From contig PCAI01000042.1 of the NCBI GenBank assembly GCA_002731195.1, positions 1-9,704 on the forward strand: DNA of 9,704 nucleotides. Direction: 5' to 3'. The DNA comes from Methanobacteriota archaeon. Its GTDB lineage: Archaea > Thermoplasmatota > Poseidoniia > Poseidoniales > Thalassarchaeaceae. Position numbers and translations under genes: made by a program. Shown one piece after another: positions 1 through 7,006 of this stretch (the stretch's first letter is position 1; every line of letters starts with the position of its first letter). The notes under the pieces are model-generated. The model searched no databases, had not been told where the DNA came from, and worked only from the letters and a program-made list of their open reading frames with translations.

Positions 1-219
1 TTCTTCATCATTATCGGCTTTAAATTCACTATCATCTTCTGGTTTTGCCAATACAACTCTAATTATATCTCCACAATCCGCCCTGATAAATTCACTAAGA
101 CCTATCTTTACAGTCATATCTTCTTCCTTCTTTTCATCCAATACCTGAATCCATAGATGATCAAGGCTATATCTTCTATCATGTGCTATGCTAAATTCGA
201 AAAAGTCACCGTCCGACAT
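1..219 (-). CDS. gcvH: GcvH-like lipoyl-carrier protein, N-terminal part (cut by window edge)
   Basis: The minus strand is open from an ATG at 219 to the window edge, giving 73 codons with no stop, so the C-terminal part is missing. The product resembles the H protein of the glycine cleavage system, the lipoylated carrier that shuttles the aminomethyl group between P, T and L proteins. Visible family marks are YSLDHLW at residues 17-23 (compare YSxxHEW in GcvH), then VKIGLSEFIRADCGDII at about 37-53, matching the VGITxxAQxxLGDIV core, and an acidic stretch where the lipoyl hairpin should begin. The lipoyl-lysine itself would lie just beyond position 1 and cannot be checked. The frame stays open upstream of the ATG without another ATG, so a longer GTG/TTG-started form is possible. 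It is divergent from the acyl-CoA dehydrogenase gene. The family call is fairly safe; a true glycine-cleavage role, as opposed to a GcvH paralogue, is not established. Confidence 0.72.
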   Translation of the reverse strand, partial: MSDGDFFEFSIAHDRRYSLDHLWIQVLDEKKEEDMTVKIGLSEFIRADCGDIIRVVLAKPEDDSEFKADNDEE

Positions 220-336
220 GTTACTTTCGTTGCCGGGCGCCACCAACTCAGATTTTAATGATTCGTTAAAAAACAGCCTGATGGGCGTTGGCGAGAAGTT
301 AACAATGCGTACTTCTCCGGTAGTAACGAGATAGGC
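220..336. promoter_or_regulatory. Divergent intergenic region between gcvH-like and acyl-CoA dehydrogenase genes
   Basis: These 117 bp separate two divergent start codons and so should hold both promoters. A/T-rich candidates for archaeal TATA boxes are ttaaaaaa near 266-273 for the plus-strand gene and the reverse complement of ttttaat near 253-259 for the minus-strand gene. Neither is a strong match. The region also carries an imperfect inverted repeat, cgccaccaac at 238-247 and gttggcg at 287-293, in a locally GC-richer context. No clear Shine-Dalgarno sequence precedes either start. Confidence 0.3.
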
Positions 337-1509
337 ATGGATTTCAAGGAAACAGAAGAACAAAGCATGATTCGCGAAATGGTTAGAAGTTTTGCAGAGG
401 AGGTCTTAGCACCTACCTGCCTAGAAAGAGATAGGACTGCTACTCCTCCTCTCGAGGAGTGGGAGAAATTTTGTGAATCCGGATTACAAGGAATAACTAT
501 ACCTGAAGAATATGGAGGTAACCCTGTTGATGATATCAGTGAAGCGGTAATAGTCGAAGAGCTCGCACGTGTCGACCCGTCATTTTCAGTTATGTTTTGC
601 GTACATGTGGGTTTGTGCGCGAAAACAATATCACTCCATGGTAATGAGTATCAAAAGGAAGAGTATTTGACGAGATTGTCGAAGGGAGAAATAGGCGCTT
701 ATTCACTATCAGAAGCTGGTGCCGGTACAGATGCGGCTGCAATGAGTTGTCGTGCAAAAATTAGTGAAGATGGTTCCCATTACATTTTGAATGGCGAAAA
801 AATGTGGGTAACAAATGGCAAGAGTGCTGACATATACGTACTTTTTGCAAAAGATACAGATCATCCCGAATACGGAATAAAGAAGCATGGAGGGACAACG
901 GCATTCATTGTGGACTCTAGCATGGAAGGTTTTAGTGTTGGCAAGAAAGAGGAAAAATTGGGAATACGTTCATCAGACACCTGTGTTTTACTACTAGAAG
1001 ATTGTAAAGTTCCAGTTGAGAATATACTTAGAGGCGTAGGAGAAGGTTTTCCCATAGCAATGAATGCACTTGATAATTCACGTATTGGAATAGCTGCTCA
1101 GGCTTTGGGCATAGCACAAGGGGCTTATGAATCTGCACTTGGCTATGCTCATGAAAGGCAGGCATTTGGCAAACCAATAGCATATCATCAAAGTATTGGG
1201 AACTACTTAGCAGATATGGCAACACAGACTGAAGCTGCTAGAATGATGGTTTACAAGGCCGCGTGGGCAAAGCAAAGGCACTATGAAGAGGGGGCAGAAC
1301 GCCATACAAAGGAAGCAAGCATGGCAAAGTTATTTGCAGGCGATACTGCAATGTGGGTCGCCGAAAGAGCAGTACAAGTTCTTGGAGGATACGGGTACAC
1401 TACTGATTTCCCTGTTGAGAGATTCTTTAGAGATGCAAAAATTACCCAAATTTATGAAGGTACACAAGAAGTACAGCGTATAGTAATCAATAGAGCGATT
1501 AAGCCATAA
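337..1509 (+). CDS. Acyl-CoA dehydrogenase, short-chain (butyryl-CoA dehydrogenase-like) type
   Basis: This 390-residue flavoenzyme should catalyse alpha,beta-dehydrogenation of an acyl-CoA to the trans-2-enoyl-CoA, passing electrons to ETF in the cytoplasm. Its length is typical of the family. The N-terminal helical domain covers about residues 1-115, the beta domain 116-230 and the C-terminal helical domain 231-390. Visible motifs are SLSEAGAGTD at 123-132 (family LTEPGAGSD), WVTNG at 157-161 for flavin contact, RQAFGKPI at 274-281, QVLGGYGY at 347-354, and IYEGTQEVQR at 372-381, where E374 is in the position of the catalytic base of short-chain and butyryl-CoA dehydrogenases. The exact acyl substrate (butyryl, isovaleryl, 2-methylbutyryl) cannot be read from the motifs. 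The ATG is preceded only by a weak purine run. The gene ends with TAA and converges on the HMG-CoA synthase gene with a 23-bp gap. The etf genes lie about 5 kb downstream, in a separate cluster. Confidence 0.93.
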   Translation: MDFKETEEQSMIREMVRSFAEEVLAPTCLERDRTATPPLEEWEKFCESGLQGITIPEEYGGNPVDDISEAVIVEELARVDPSFSVMFCVHVGLCAKTISLHGNEYQKEEYLTRLSKGEIGAYSLSEAGAGTDAAAMSCRAKISEDGSHYILNGEKMWVTNGKSADIYVLFAKDTDHPEYGIKKHGGTTAFIVDSSMEGFSVGKKEEKLGIRSSDTCVLLLEDCKVPVENILRGVGEGFPIAMNALDNSRIGIAAQALGIAQGAYESALGYAHERQAFGKPIAYHQSIGNYLADMATQTEAARMMVYKAAWAKQRHYEEGAERHTKEASMAKLFAGDTAMWVAERAVQVLGGYGYTTDFPVERFFRDAKITQIYEGTQEVQRIVINRAIKP

Positions 1510-1532
1510 ATGATCTTGACCCCATAGAGCCA

Positions 1533-3083
1533 TTAAGGAATCCATGAATATTTTCTTTGACCCTCTAGCACACCTTCTCCTCCAACGGCAACTAGTGCGA
1601 ATTCTGAACTTGGCTTTACTACAGATTCTTTCTGAGATCCTCGGTGTAATTTTTCATATGTATCTTTATCCAATGGAGTCCTATTGTTAAGCCTCTTGAA
1701 TAAATTGAATTGTTCGGCAACTTCTTTCCAACTAGATTGGATGACGCCTTCAAAAATTTTGGCCTTGGCACCACTCCCATAGCCACAAAGGCCCACATAC
1801 TTGCCATCCATTTCAACACCGTCACTATAGTCTGATTCCATTGTAGACATTAGAGCTAAGAAAATTGATCCTGTGTATTGGTTTCCAACAAGACTTGAGG
1901 CTCTTTGTGTTTTTTCAATTCTACTTTCAGAAAATAATCTAAATTCTTCAGTTTTAGATATTAATCTTCTGTATGAATCATTGGCTTTTTCGAATTCTTC
2001 TATCCCTTGAGGAGAATCTTCAAAATCTTCAGGGAATGGTTCTGGACCTATCTCTTCGACTATTCTATCCCATACTGATAGGTGTCTCCTATCATGACGA
2101 AAAACGTCAGGAAACATTCTTTTGCCCTGAAATGCATATGGTAAATGTACAATTATACGGCTCCATTGTTCTGTCAATATTTCATCACTTTCTGGATTAT
2201 AACGGCCACAGTTAATCGCTTTGGAACGGAAGTCTATAAACGCATTCTTTACTGATTCTGAATAACAACGATTAGAAAATTGGCCGTCGAAAACTGGAGT
2301 ATCTTTGTGAATTTTTAATGTATGAGATTCAAACATGATATCATCTTTCTTTGAAGAGCGGGGTAATATTGCCAGTATTTTCTCGACTAAACCTTCTTTT
2401 TTTGGCTCTCCTGCTTCTTCTGCTAAATCCAATACATTCGAGACTACTGTCTTCATCTCAACTTCACGTCGAGGTTTGAAAAAATCATGAACTGGCATAG
2501 TTGAGACCCCCCATATATCAGGAATCTGAATTAATCTGGGATTGTGCCGGATAAGTATTGCACCGCCTCCTGCACCCTGTGTATATTCACCAGAAGAGCC
2601 TAGGTCATATTTTGCATTGTCAGCGAAAACAACAATACCAATCCTATCTTCGGCTTTTCTTCCTCTGGCAACCCAATCTAATGTATTGTGCATTGCATCG
2701 ACTGCTCCGATACATGCAAACGTCATATCAACGACATCACAATTACGAAAGCAGTTCTTACCATAATCACTACAATAACGCTGTTCTAGCATATCCATGA
2801 TATAAGTCGCAGTTGGCTTGGCACCATCAAGAGCAGATTCTGTGCCCAAATATATTCGTCCAATTTTTCTTGGGTCTATTTTATTTCTATCAATCAAACG
2901 GGTACATGCATTTGCACCCATTGTTGCCGTATCTTCATGAGCATCCGGAATAGCCATTGCAGCTAATCCCAATCCTTTGTTCAGTTTTCCAAAATCAGCG
3001 CCACGGAATTCAGCAAAATCCTTCATATCAAAATATGTTTTTGGGAAATAAATAGCTATATCATCAATTCCAACATCTGTCAT
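1533..3083 (-). CDS. Hydroxymethylglutaryl-CoA synthase, bacterial-type with internal insertion
   Basis: The enzyme condenses acetyl-CoA with acetoacetyl-CoA to HMG-CoA, the first committed step of the mevalonate route that supplies archaeal lipid isoprenoids. I start it at the ATG at 3083 because AAGGTGAG lies five to six bases upstream; a GTG at 3092 would fall inside that ribosome binding site. This gives 516 residues. Numbered from the ATG, the catalytic set is visible: E82 in LGTES, C124 in VDMTFACIGA, and H313 in VHLPYAFQGKRM. GNQYTGS at about 400-406 and GYGSGAK at 434-440 are further family motifs. Typical archaeal enzymes are about 350 residues; this one is longer and its TESALDGAKPTAT and FACIGAVDA motifs look like the bacterial (Bacteroidetes-like) branch. 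Residues about 205-260 form an extra lysine/glutamate-rich segment between HDFFKPR and PVFDG. It lies 85 bp after tyrS and may be co-transcribed with it. Confidence 0.88.
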   Translation of the reverse strand: MTDVGIDDIAIYFPKTYFDMKDFAEFRGADFGKLNKGLGLAAMAIPDAHEDTATMGANACTRLIDRNKIDPRKIGRIYLGTESALDGAKPTATYIMDMLEQRYCSDYGKNCFRNCDVVDMTFACIGAVDAMHNTLDWVARGRKAEDRIGIVVFADNAKYDLGSSGEYTQGAGGGAILIRHNPRLIQIPDIWGVSTMPVHDFFKPRREVEMKTVVSNVLDLAEEAGEPKKEGLVEKILAILPRSSKKDDIMFESHTLKIHKDTPVFDGQFSNRCYSESVKNAFIDFRSKAINCGRYNPESDEILTEQWSRIIVHLPYAFQGKRMFPDVFRHDRRHLSVWDRIVEEIGPEPFPEDFEDSPQGIEEFEKANDSYRRLISKTEEFRLFSESRIEKTQRASSLVGNQYTGSIFLALMSTMESDYSDGVEMDGKYVGLCGYGSGAKAKIFEGVIQSSWKEVAEQFNLFKRLNNRTPLDKDTYEKLHRGSQKESVVKPSSEFALVAVGGEGVLEGQRKYSWIP

Positions 3084-3087
3084 AATG

Positions 3088-3095
3088 CTCACCTT
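3088..3095 (-). promoter_or_regulatory. Ribosome binding site that decides the HMG-CoA synthase start
   Basis: The minus strand reads AAGGTGAG here, complementary to the archaeal 16S 3' end, with a short spacer to the ATG at 3083. The alternative GTG start at 3092 overlaps this motif and would lack a ribosome binding site of its own. Confidence 0.7.
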
Positions 3096-3168
3096 CGATT
3101 ATTCCGATACCCAATAGGTTATGACATCTCTGCTAATAATTGTCACCAGATAGTTAGTTTTGACGATA

Positions 3169-4284
3169 CTATGTTTCGCCAGTAATCTCGTTTATGATTT
3201 CAATTACAGATGGATTTGCATTGAAATATTCCTGGATTGGCGATAAGATATCATAAAGTCCTGATGCAACTGCCATTTTAGCATCAAATGGGTGAATTTG
3301 TTCACTGGAGACCGCGGAAACGAATGAATCTATATCTTTCCAAGTAGAAGGTTCTCCAAATTCAGGCTTTGGAGTTACAACTATTTCCCCTAATCTAGGT
3401 AAAATTATGTATTTCGCTATTTCAAAAATTGCTGAAGAAGAATTGCCTACTTCTAGAAATGCTTTACGCATCTTCTTTAGTAATTTCTTTTCATCATCAT
3501 GGATTAAGATTGCGTTATTTGGGTCCGATTTTGACATTTTATGATCAAATGAATCCATTCTTCCACTAACTCCTTTCAAACCTGAAAGCATAGGAGTATG
3601 GATACAAGTTGCTTTTACCCAATTATTTCTATCTGCAACTTCACGCATATACATGTGTGCTTTCCTTTGGTCCATTCCTCCAAGTGCTATGTCAATTTCT
3701 AACTCGAAAACATCGGCTGCTTGAAGTGCTGGGTAGTAAAAGGCCGACAAATCATGATCTGAAGAGTCTTCATCCCTTCCCATTATTCCAAATGTTCTCC
3801 TTACTCTTGATAAACTCATATTCTTTGAACATCTTAGGACTCGTTCCCAGTACTTTCCACTATCCATGACTTCAGAGGCACGAATGAATCGTATTTGGCC
3901 AAATCCATTGCCCTCTTCTGGATGATTTAACAACACCCTAAAGACCTCGGACATGTAATCTGCAGCAAGGGAAATCTTTTTCATATCTCTATTGAATTTA
4001 TCATTTACCCAGGCGTGCCAATCAGCAAGTAAAATTGTAACATTAACTCCTTCATTCAGTAAATTCTTCATAGTTTCAGCCAATACCAGCCAACCTAGAT
4101 GGGCTTTGCCACTTGGCTCTAGACCTATGTATGCATTGATCGGGCCTTTGCCGGAGTGAGTGGACGATCCAGCCAGAATATTAGAAACGTGATCAATCCC
4201 AATAACTTCCTCACAACTAGAAAACATTCGACCAAGTTTTTCTTTTAAATCTGGACTTAAGGATTCATTTTGGTCATCATTCAT
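3169..4284 (-). CDS. tyrS: Tyrosyl-tRNA synthetase, archaeal/eukaryal type
   Basis: This 371-residue class Ic synthetase charges tRNA-Tyr with tyrosine in the cytoplasm. The Rossmann catalytic core holds AYIGLEPSGK at 51-60 followed by the HIGH-like HLGW at 62-65 and the KMSKS loop at 249-253. Tyrosine-pocket residues known from the Methanocaldococcus jannaschii enzyme (Y32, Y151, Q155, D158, Q173) have counterparts here at Y52, Y184, Q188, D191 and Q206 within AYIG, YYPALQAAD and GGMDQRK. These residues favour TyrRS over the related TrpRS. The C-terminal part, with HPFDAKMAVASGL at about 331-343, matches the short archaeal anticodon-binding domain. It has an N-terminal extension of about 20 residues relative to short archaeal forms and the canonical KMSKS where many archaeal TyrRS have KMSSS. 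It starts 12 bp after the DUF5611-like gene, implying one transcript. It ends with TAG. Confidence 0.94.
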   Translation of the reverse strand: MNDDQNESLSPDLKEKLGRMFSSCEEVIGIDHVSNILAGSSTHSGKGPINAYIGLEPSGKAHLGWLVLAETMKNLLNEGVNVTILLADWHAWVNDKFNRDMKKISLAADYMSEVFRVLLNHPEEGNGFGQIRFIRASEVMDSGKYWERVLRCSKNMSLSRVRRTFGIMGRDEDSSDHDLSAFYYPALQAADVFELEIDIALGGMDQRKAHMYMREVADRNNWVKATCIHTPMLSGLKGVSGRMDSFDHKMSKSDPNNAILIHDDEKKLLKKMRKAFLEVGNSSSAIFEIAKYIILPRLGEIVVTPKPEFGEPSTWKDIDSFVSAVSSEQIHPFDAKMAVASGLYDILSPIQEYFNANPSVIEIINEITGET

Positions 4285-4296
4285 CTTTTAACCCCA

Positions 4297-4812
4297 TTAT
4301 TGGAACAATTTATTTAATTTTTCACCACGGCTAGCTGCCTTTGTGAAGTCACTATTTTCTAAGCATGAGTTTATCTCAGATATTAGAGAATCAGCTTTTT
4401 CTTTTACGTCATCTGAAACATTTGAAGATACTTTCATGAAATGTAGTGCTTGTGAAATAGCAGATTTGGCCTTACTTGCTTTCTTAGCCCATTCTTTTGC
4501 TTTGTCTCCTCTTTGTTTTGAGTTATATCCAGTTGCTTCATCTAAAAATTGAGTCCATTTCTTACGGCTATCTTGGGCAATCTTCATTGCATCTCTATCC
4601 TCGAAGTTAGGAGGTATATTTTTCACATCGACCATCAATGCTCCAGAATCATTGAAATGCGCTTCTATAGATGTCATGATGTCGTGCGATCCGGAGAAGG
4701 AGTTATTGCCATTATCATTTACAACTTCGAAATACTTCTTTGCTACCGTTGCCAAACCGCCTTCTTCTGTAATCTGCTTCACTAATCCACGCTTAACGTC
4801 GAATCTCTCCAT
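4297..4812 (-). CDS. Small uncharacterised protein resembling the archaeal DUF5611 family
   Basis: The 171-residue product has no function I can assign. Its first part, about residues 1-100, looks like the archaeal DUF5611 family from memory of two features: a near-terminal FDVKRG at 4-9, and WTQFLDEATGYNSKQR at 86-101, which resembles the conserved FLEEATGYTxKER segment at the end of that domain. The remainder, about 102-171, is rich in lysine, alanine and serine and is probably helical, with heptad-like spacing in places, and is an addition beyond the roughly 100-residue domain. No signal peptide or membrane segment is visible, so the protein should be cytoplasmic. It is the first gene of a minus-strand cluster followed after 12 bp by tyrS, and probably shares a promoter with it. 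There is no Shine-Dalgarno motif upstream of the ATG, which would suit a leaderless or short-leader message. The reading as a real gene is firm; the family name is tentative. Confidence 0.75.
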   Translation of the reverse strand: MERFDVKRGLVKQITEEGGLATVAKKYFEVVNDNGNNSFSGSHDIMTSIEAHFNDSGALMVDVKNIPPNFEDRDAMKIAQDSRKKWTQFLDEATGYNSKQRGDKAKEWAKKASKAKSAISQALHFMKVSSNVSDDVKEKADSLISEINSCLENSDFTKAASRGEKLNKLFQ

Positions 4813-5012
4813 AACCGGTCGGGAGGTAATTTGCTATTCAATACTGCCGGATAATAATGATGAAACTAGAACGAACTGATATACTAAAACTATTGTTTTA
4901 ACAAAAAAATTTATGATTATTGTGAATAATTAGATAATAATGCTTGTAAAAATATGAACCTAGTGTAAGGATACTTTCATTTGTATTATGCCTTCAGGAC
5001 GTTTTGAGAAAC
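4813..5012. promoter_or_regulatory. AT-rich divergent promoter region between the DUF5611-like gene and gcdH
   Basis: This 200-bp gap is the largest in the window and serves two divergent transcription units. A plausible archaeal TATA box for the minus-strand tyrS cluster is TTTAGTATAT, read on the minus strand at 4888-4879, which would place a start site near 4853 and a leader of about 40 bases. For gcdH, gtaaaaatatg at 4946-4956 is the best-placed candidate, implying a leader of about 35 bases. Both are inferred from position and base composition alone. A G-rich GGGAGGT at about 4820-4826 on the plus strand has no useful reading frame after it. I see no long inverted repeat or riboswitch-like structure. 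Confidence 0.4.
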
Positions 5013-6185
5013 ATGGACTATGAGGCACTAGATTTCTATGAAGTTGATTCGTTATTAAGTGATGAAGAAAGAATGGTTCGTGACATGGTCCGCGATTGGG
5101 TGGACGAAGAAGTCATACCAAATATTGAGAATGCGTGCCGAGAAGGAATTTTTCCTGATGAATGGCGAGTGGCACTTGGTGAGATGGGCGTTTTGGGAGC
5201 ACCTCTAAAGGGATATGATTGTCCTGGCCTTTCTTATACCGCATATGGCGTGATTTGTAGAGAATTAGAAAGAGGTGATAGTGGATTGCGCTCATTTGCA
5301 AGTGTACAAGGATCATTGGCTATGTATCCAATATGGGATTTTGGTAGTGAAGAGCAAAAAATGCATTATTTACCAAAAATGGCTAGTGGAGAATGGATTG
5401 GATGTTTTGGACTTACAGAACCTGATTATGGATCAAATCCAGGAGATATGATTACTAAAGCAGAAGAAATGGAAGATCATTACATACTTAATGGTGCAAA
5501 AATGTGGATTACTAATGGTACAATGGCTGATTTGGCAGTGGTTTGGGCTAAATTAGATGGAGTTATTAGAGGTTTTATCGTAGAAAAGAACGATCCAGGT
5601 TTTTCTGCTCCTGAAATGAAAGGGAAGCATTCGCTCAAGGCTAGTGTGACAAGTGAATTGGTTTTTCAAGATTGTAAAATTCCCAAAGATCGTATTTTAC
5701 CCGGAGTAAAAGGTCTTAGAGGGCCTTTTTCATGCTTAAATAACGCGAGATTTGGAATATCATGGGGAGCAATAGGGGCTGCTCAAGCATGCTTCTACTC
5801 TGCGAAAGACTATGCGTTGAGTAGGATACAATTTGACCACCCAATAGCATCATATCAGTTAGTACAGAATAAATTATCTTGGATGCTTAGAGAAATAACA
5901 AAGGCGCAACTATTGGCCTATCATCTCGGTCAAAAGAAGGATGATGGGAAGTGGATTCCCGAACATATTTCTTTGGCGAAAATGAATAATGTCGATATAG
6001 CCTTAGAGATTGCACGTGTTGCAAGGGATATACATGGTGCAAATGGGATTTTGGACGAGTATCCAGTAATGAGGCATATGGCCAATTTGGAATCAGTAAA
6101 AACATATGAAGGAACGCATGATATCCATAATCTTATTCTAGGAAGACACATTACAGGAATTCAATCATTCACCAGAGAAATCTGA
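5013..6185 (+). CDS. gcdH: Glutaryl-CoA dehydrogenase
   Basis: The product oxidises glutaryl-CoA, formed in lysine, hydroxylysine and tryptophan breakdown, to crotonyl-CoA and CO2, giving electrons to ETF. Starting at the ATG at 5013 (a TTG at 5004 is possible but adds only three residues) it has 390 residues. Resemblance to human and bacterial GCDH is high throughout: GYDCPGLSYTAYG at 67-79, ELERGDSGLRS at 84-94, GCFGLTEPDYGSNPG at 130-144, WITNG at 165-169, SCLNNARFGISWGAIGAA at 240-257 and TYEGTHDIHNLILGR at 364-378. E366 is the catalytic base (E370 in human). E86, R93, S94 and Y365 line up with human E87, R94, S95 and Y369, residues linked to glutarate-carboxylate binding, so a decarboxylating enzyme is expected. 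It ends with TGA and is followed after 56 bp by etfB, its likely electron acceptor. Confidence 0.95.
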   Translation: MDYEALDFYEVDSLLSDEERMVRDMVRDWVDEEVIPNIENACREGIFPDEWRVALGEMGVLGAPLKGYDCPGLSYTAYGVICRELERGDSGLRSFASVQGSLAMYPIWDFGSEEQKMHYLPKMASGEWIGCFGLTEPDYGSNPGDMITKAEEMEDHYILNGAKMWITNGTMADLAVVWAKLDGVIRGFIVEKNDPGFSAPEMKGKHSLKASVTSELVFQDCKIPKDRILPGVKGLRGPFSCLNNARFGISWGAIGAAQACFYSAKDYALSRIQFDHPIASYQLVQNKLSWMLREITKAQLLAYHLGQKKDDGKWIPEHISLAKMNNVDIALEIARVARDIHGANGILDEYPVMRHMANLESVKTYEGTHDIHNLILGRHITGIQSFTREI

Positions 6186-6228
6186 TGCATTAGTAAATCC
6201 AAAATTAGAAGATTTAAAAATAATTGTC

Positions 6229-6236
6229 GAGAGGAT
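6229..6236 (+). promoter_or_regulatory. Ribosome binding site of etfB
   Basis: GAGAGGAT lies five bases before the ATG at 6242; its GAGG core at 6231-6234 is complementary to the 16S 3' end. It supports this ATG as the start and independent initiation after the 56-bp gap from gcdH. Confidence 0.55.
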
Positions 6237-6241
6237 AAAAT

Positions 6242-6997
6242 ATGAATATTGCTGTACTACTCAAACAAGTCCCCGATACCACTGCAAAGATTACAATATC
6301 TAATGGGAAGGTTGATGAAAATAGTGTAAGTAAATGGTCCATGAGTCCTTATGATGAGTATGCATTAGAATCTGGACTAAAAATGAAGGAAGCAACAGGA
6401 GGTAATTTAATTGCCATCACGTGTGGTCCTGAGAGAACTAAAAAGATGCTCACAGATGCTGCTGCGGTTGGTGCAGACACGCTTATTCACATTTCTGAAG
6501 ATAAAGTATTAGATAGTACTCAGGTGCAAAATCTTCTGGCTACTGTAATTAATAATAATGAAATTGAAGTAGTTCTCTGCGGGAAACAGGCAGCAGATAC
6601 AAACGCTGGATCGACAGGTCCCGGTGTTGCCGAGATTCTCGATGCAGCTTGTGTAACTATGGTCTCAGAAGTTAGTTTTTCCGAAAATAGTTTTATCTCA
6701 GTAAGGCCCAGTAATACAGGGACAGAGAAGGTGTCAACAAGCGGAATAAGTGTATTCACTTTTGATAAGGGTTTATCAGAACTAAGGAGACCCAATGTAA
6801 GAGGCATTATGATGGCGAAGAAAAAAGTAATTGAGACAATAAAACCAGAAGAATTAGGACTAGGGGAGGATTCGGACCGTATAATTCTACAAACTCAAGA
6901 TTCTCCTGCTGAGAAAGAGCCAGGGCAAATTTTCGAAGGTGTTGGTGAAATTCCTACGATAGTGTCAAAATTACGCAATGAGGCAAATGTGATTTGA
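6242..6997 (+). CDS. etfB: Electron transfer flavoprotein, beta subunit
   Basis: EtfB pairs with EtfA to form the soluble FAD-containing carrier that takes electrons from acyl-CoA dehydrogenases and passes them to ETF:quinone oxidoreductase. The 251-residue length is normal for the family. MNIAVLLKQVPDT at the N-terminus is the usual first strand and loop. GKQAADTNAGSTGPGVAE at 114-131 corresponds to the nucleotide-binding loop that holds AMP in canonical ETFs. KGLSELRRPNVRGIMMAKKK at 176-195 is the EtfB signature (KGLNEPRYPSLPGIMKAKKK type). The segment just before it, SNTGTEK at 157-163, departs from the common GG-containing form. The dimer could be canonical or electron-bifurcating; the GCDH neighbour favours canonical, but motifs alone do not settle it. 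The gene ends in TGA, overlapping the ribosome binding site of etfA. Confidence 0.95.
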   Translation: MNIAVLLKQVPDTTAKITISNGKVDENSVSKWSMSPYDEYALESGLKMKEATGGNLIAITCGPERTKKMLTDAAAVGADTLIHISEDKVLDSTQVQNLLATVINNNEIEVVLCGKQAADTNAGSTGPGVAEILDAACVTMVSEVSFSENSFISVRPSNTGTEKVSTSGISVFTFDKGLSELRRPNVRGIMMAKKKVIETIKPEELGLGEDSDRIILQTQDSPAEKEPGQIFEGVGEIPTIVSKLRNEANVI

Positions 6998-7003
6998 GGT
7001 GAT
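6996..7003 (+). promoter_or_regulatory. Strong ribosome binding site of etfA overlapping the etfB stop
   Basis: GAGGTGAT is fully complementary to the archaeal 16S 3' end (ATCACCTC). Its first two bases are the last two bases of the etfB stop TGA at 6995-6997, and the etfA ATG follows three bases later. A ribosome terminating on etfB would cover this site, which suggests translational coupling and balanced subunit synthesis. Confidence 0.8.
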
Positions 7004-7006
7004 AAA

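Noticed and set aside
861..1545. Antisense and alternate-frame open frames inside the acyl-CoA dehydrogenase gene
   Set aside because: They overlap a strongly conserved gene over its full length, have no recognisable motifs, and are what codon bias alone would leave open.
3169..4284. Tryptophanyl-tRNA synthetase as an alternative identity for the synthetase gene
   Set aside because: The tyrosine-pocket residues in YYPALQAAD and GGMDQRK match archaeal TyrRS, and the C-terminal HPFDAKMAVA segment is TyrRS-like.
4820..4852. GGGAGGT on the plus strand followed by a TTG, a potential tiny ORF
   Set aside because: The frame runs only seven codons before a stop and encodes nothing recognisable; it lies in the leader of the opposite-strand gene.
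4988..5023. Eleven-codon upstream ORF overlapping the gcdH start
   Set aside because: An ATG at 4988 opens a short frame ending in TGA just after the gcdH ATG, but it has no ribosome binding site and its sequence is unremarkable.
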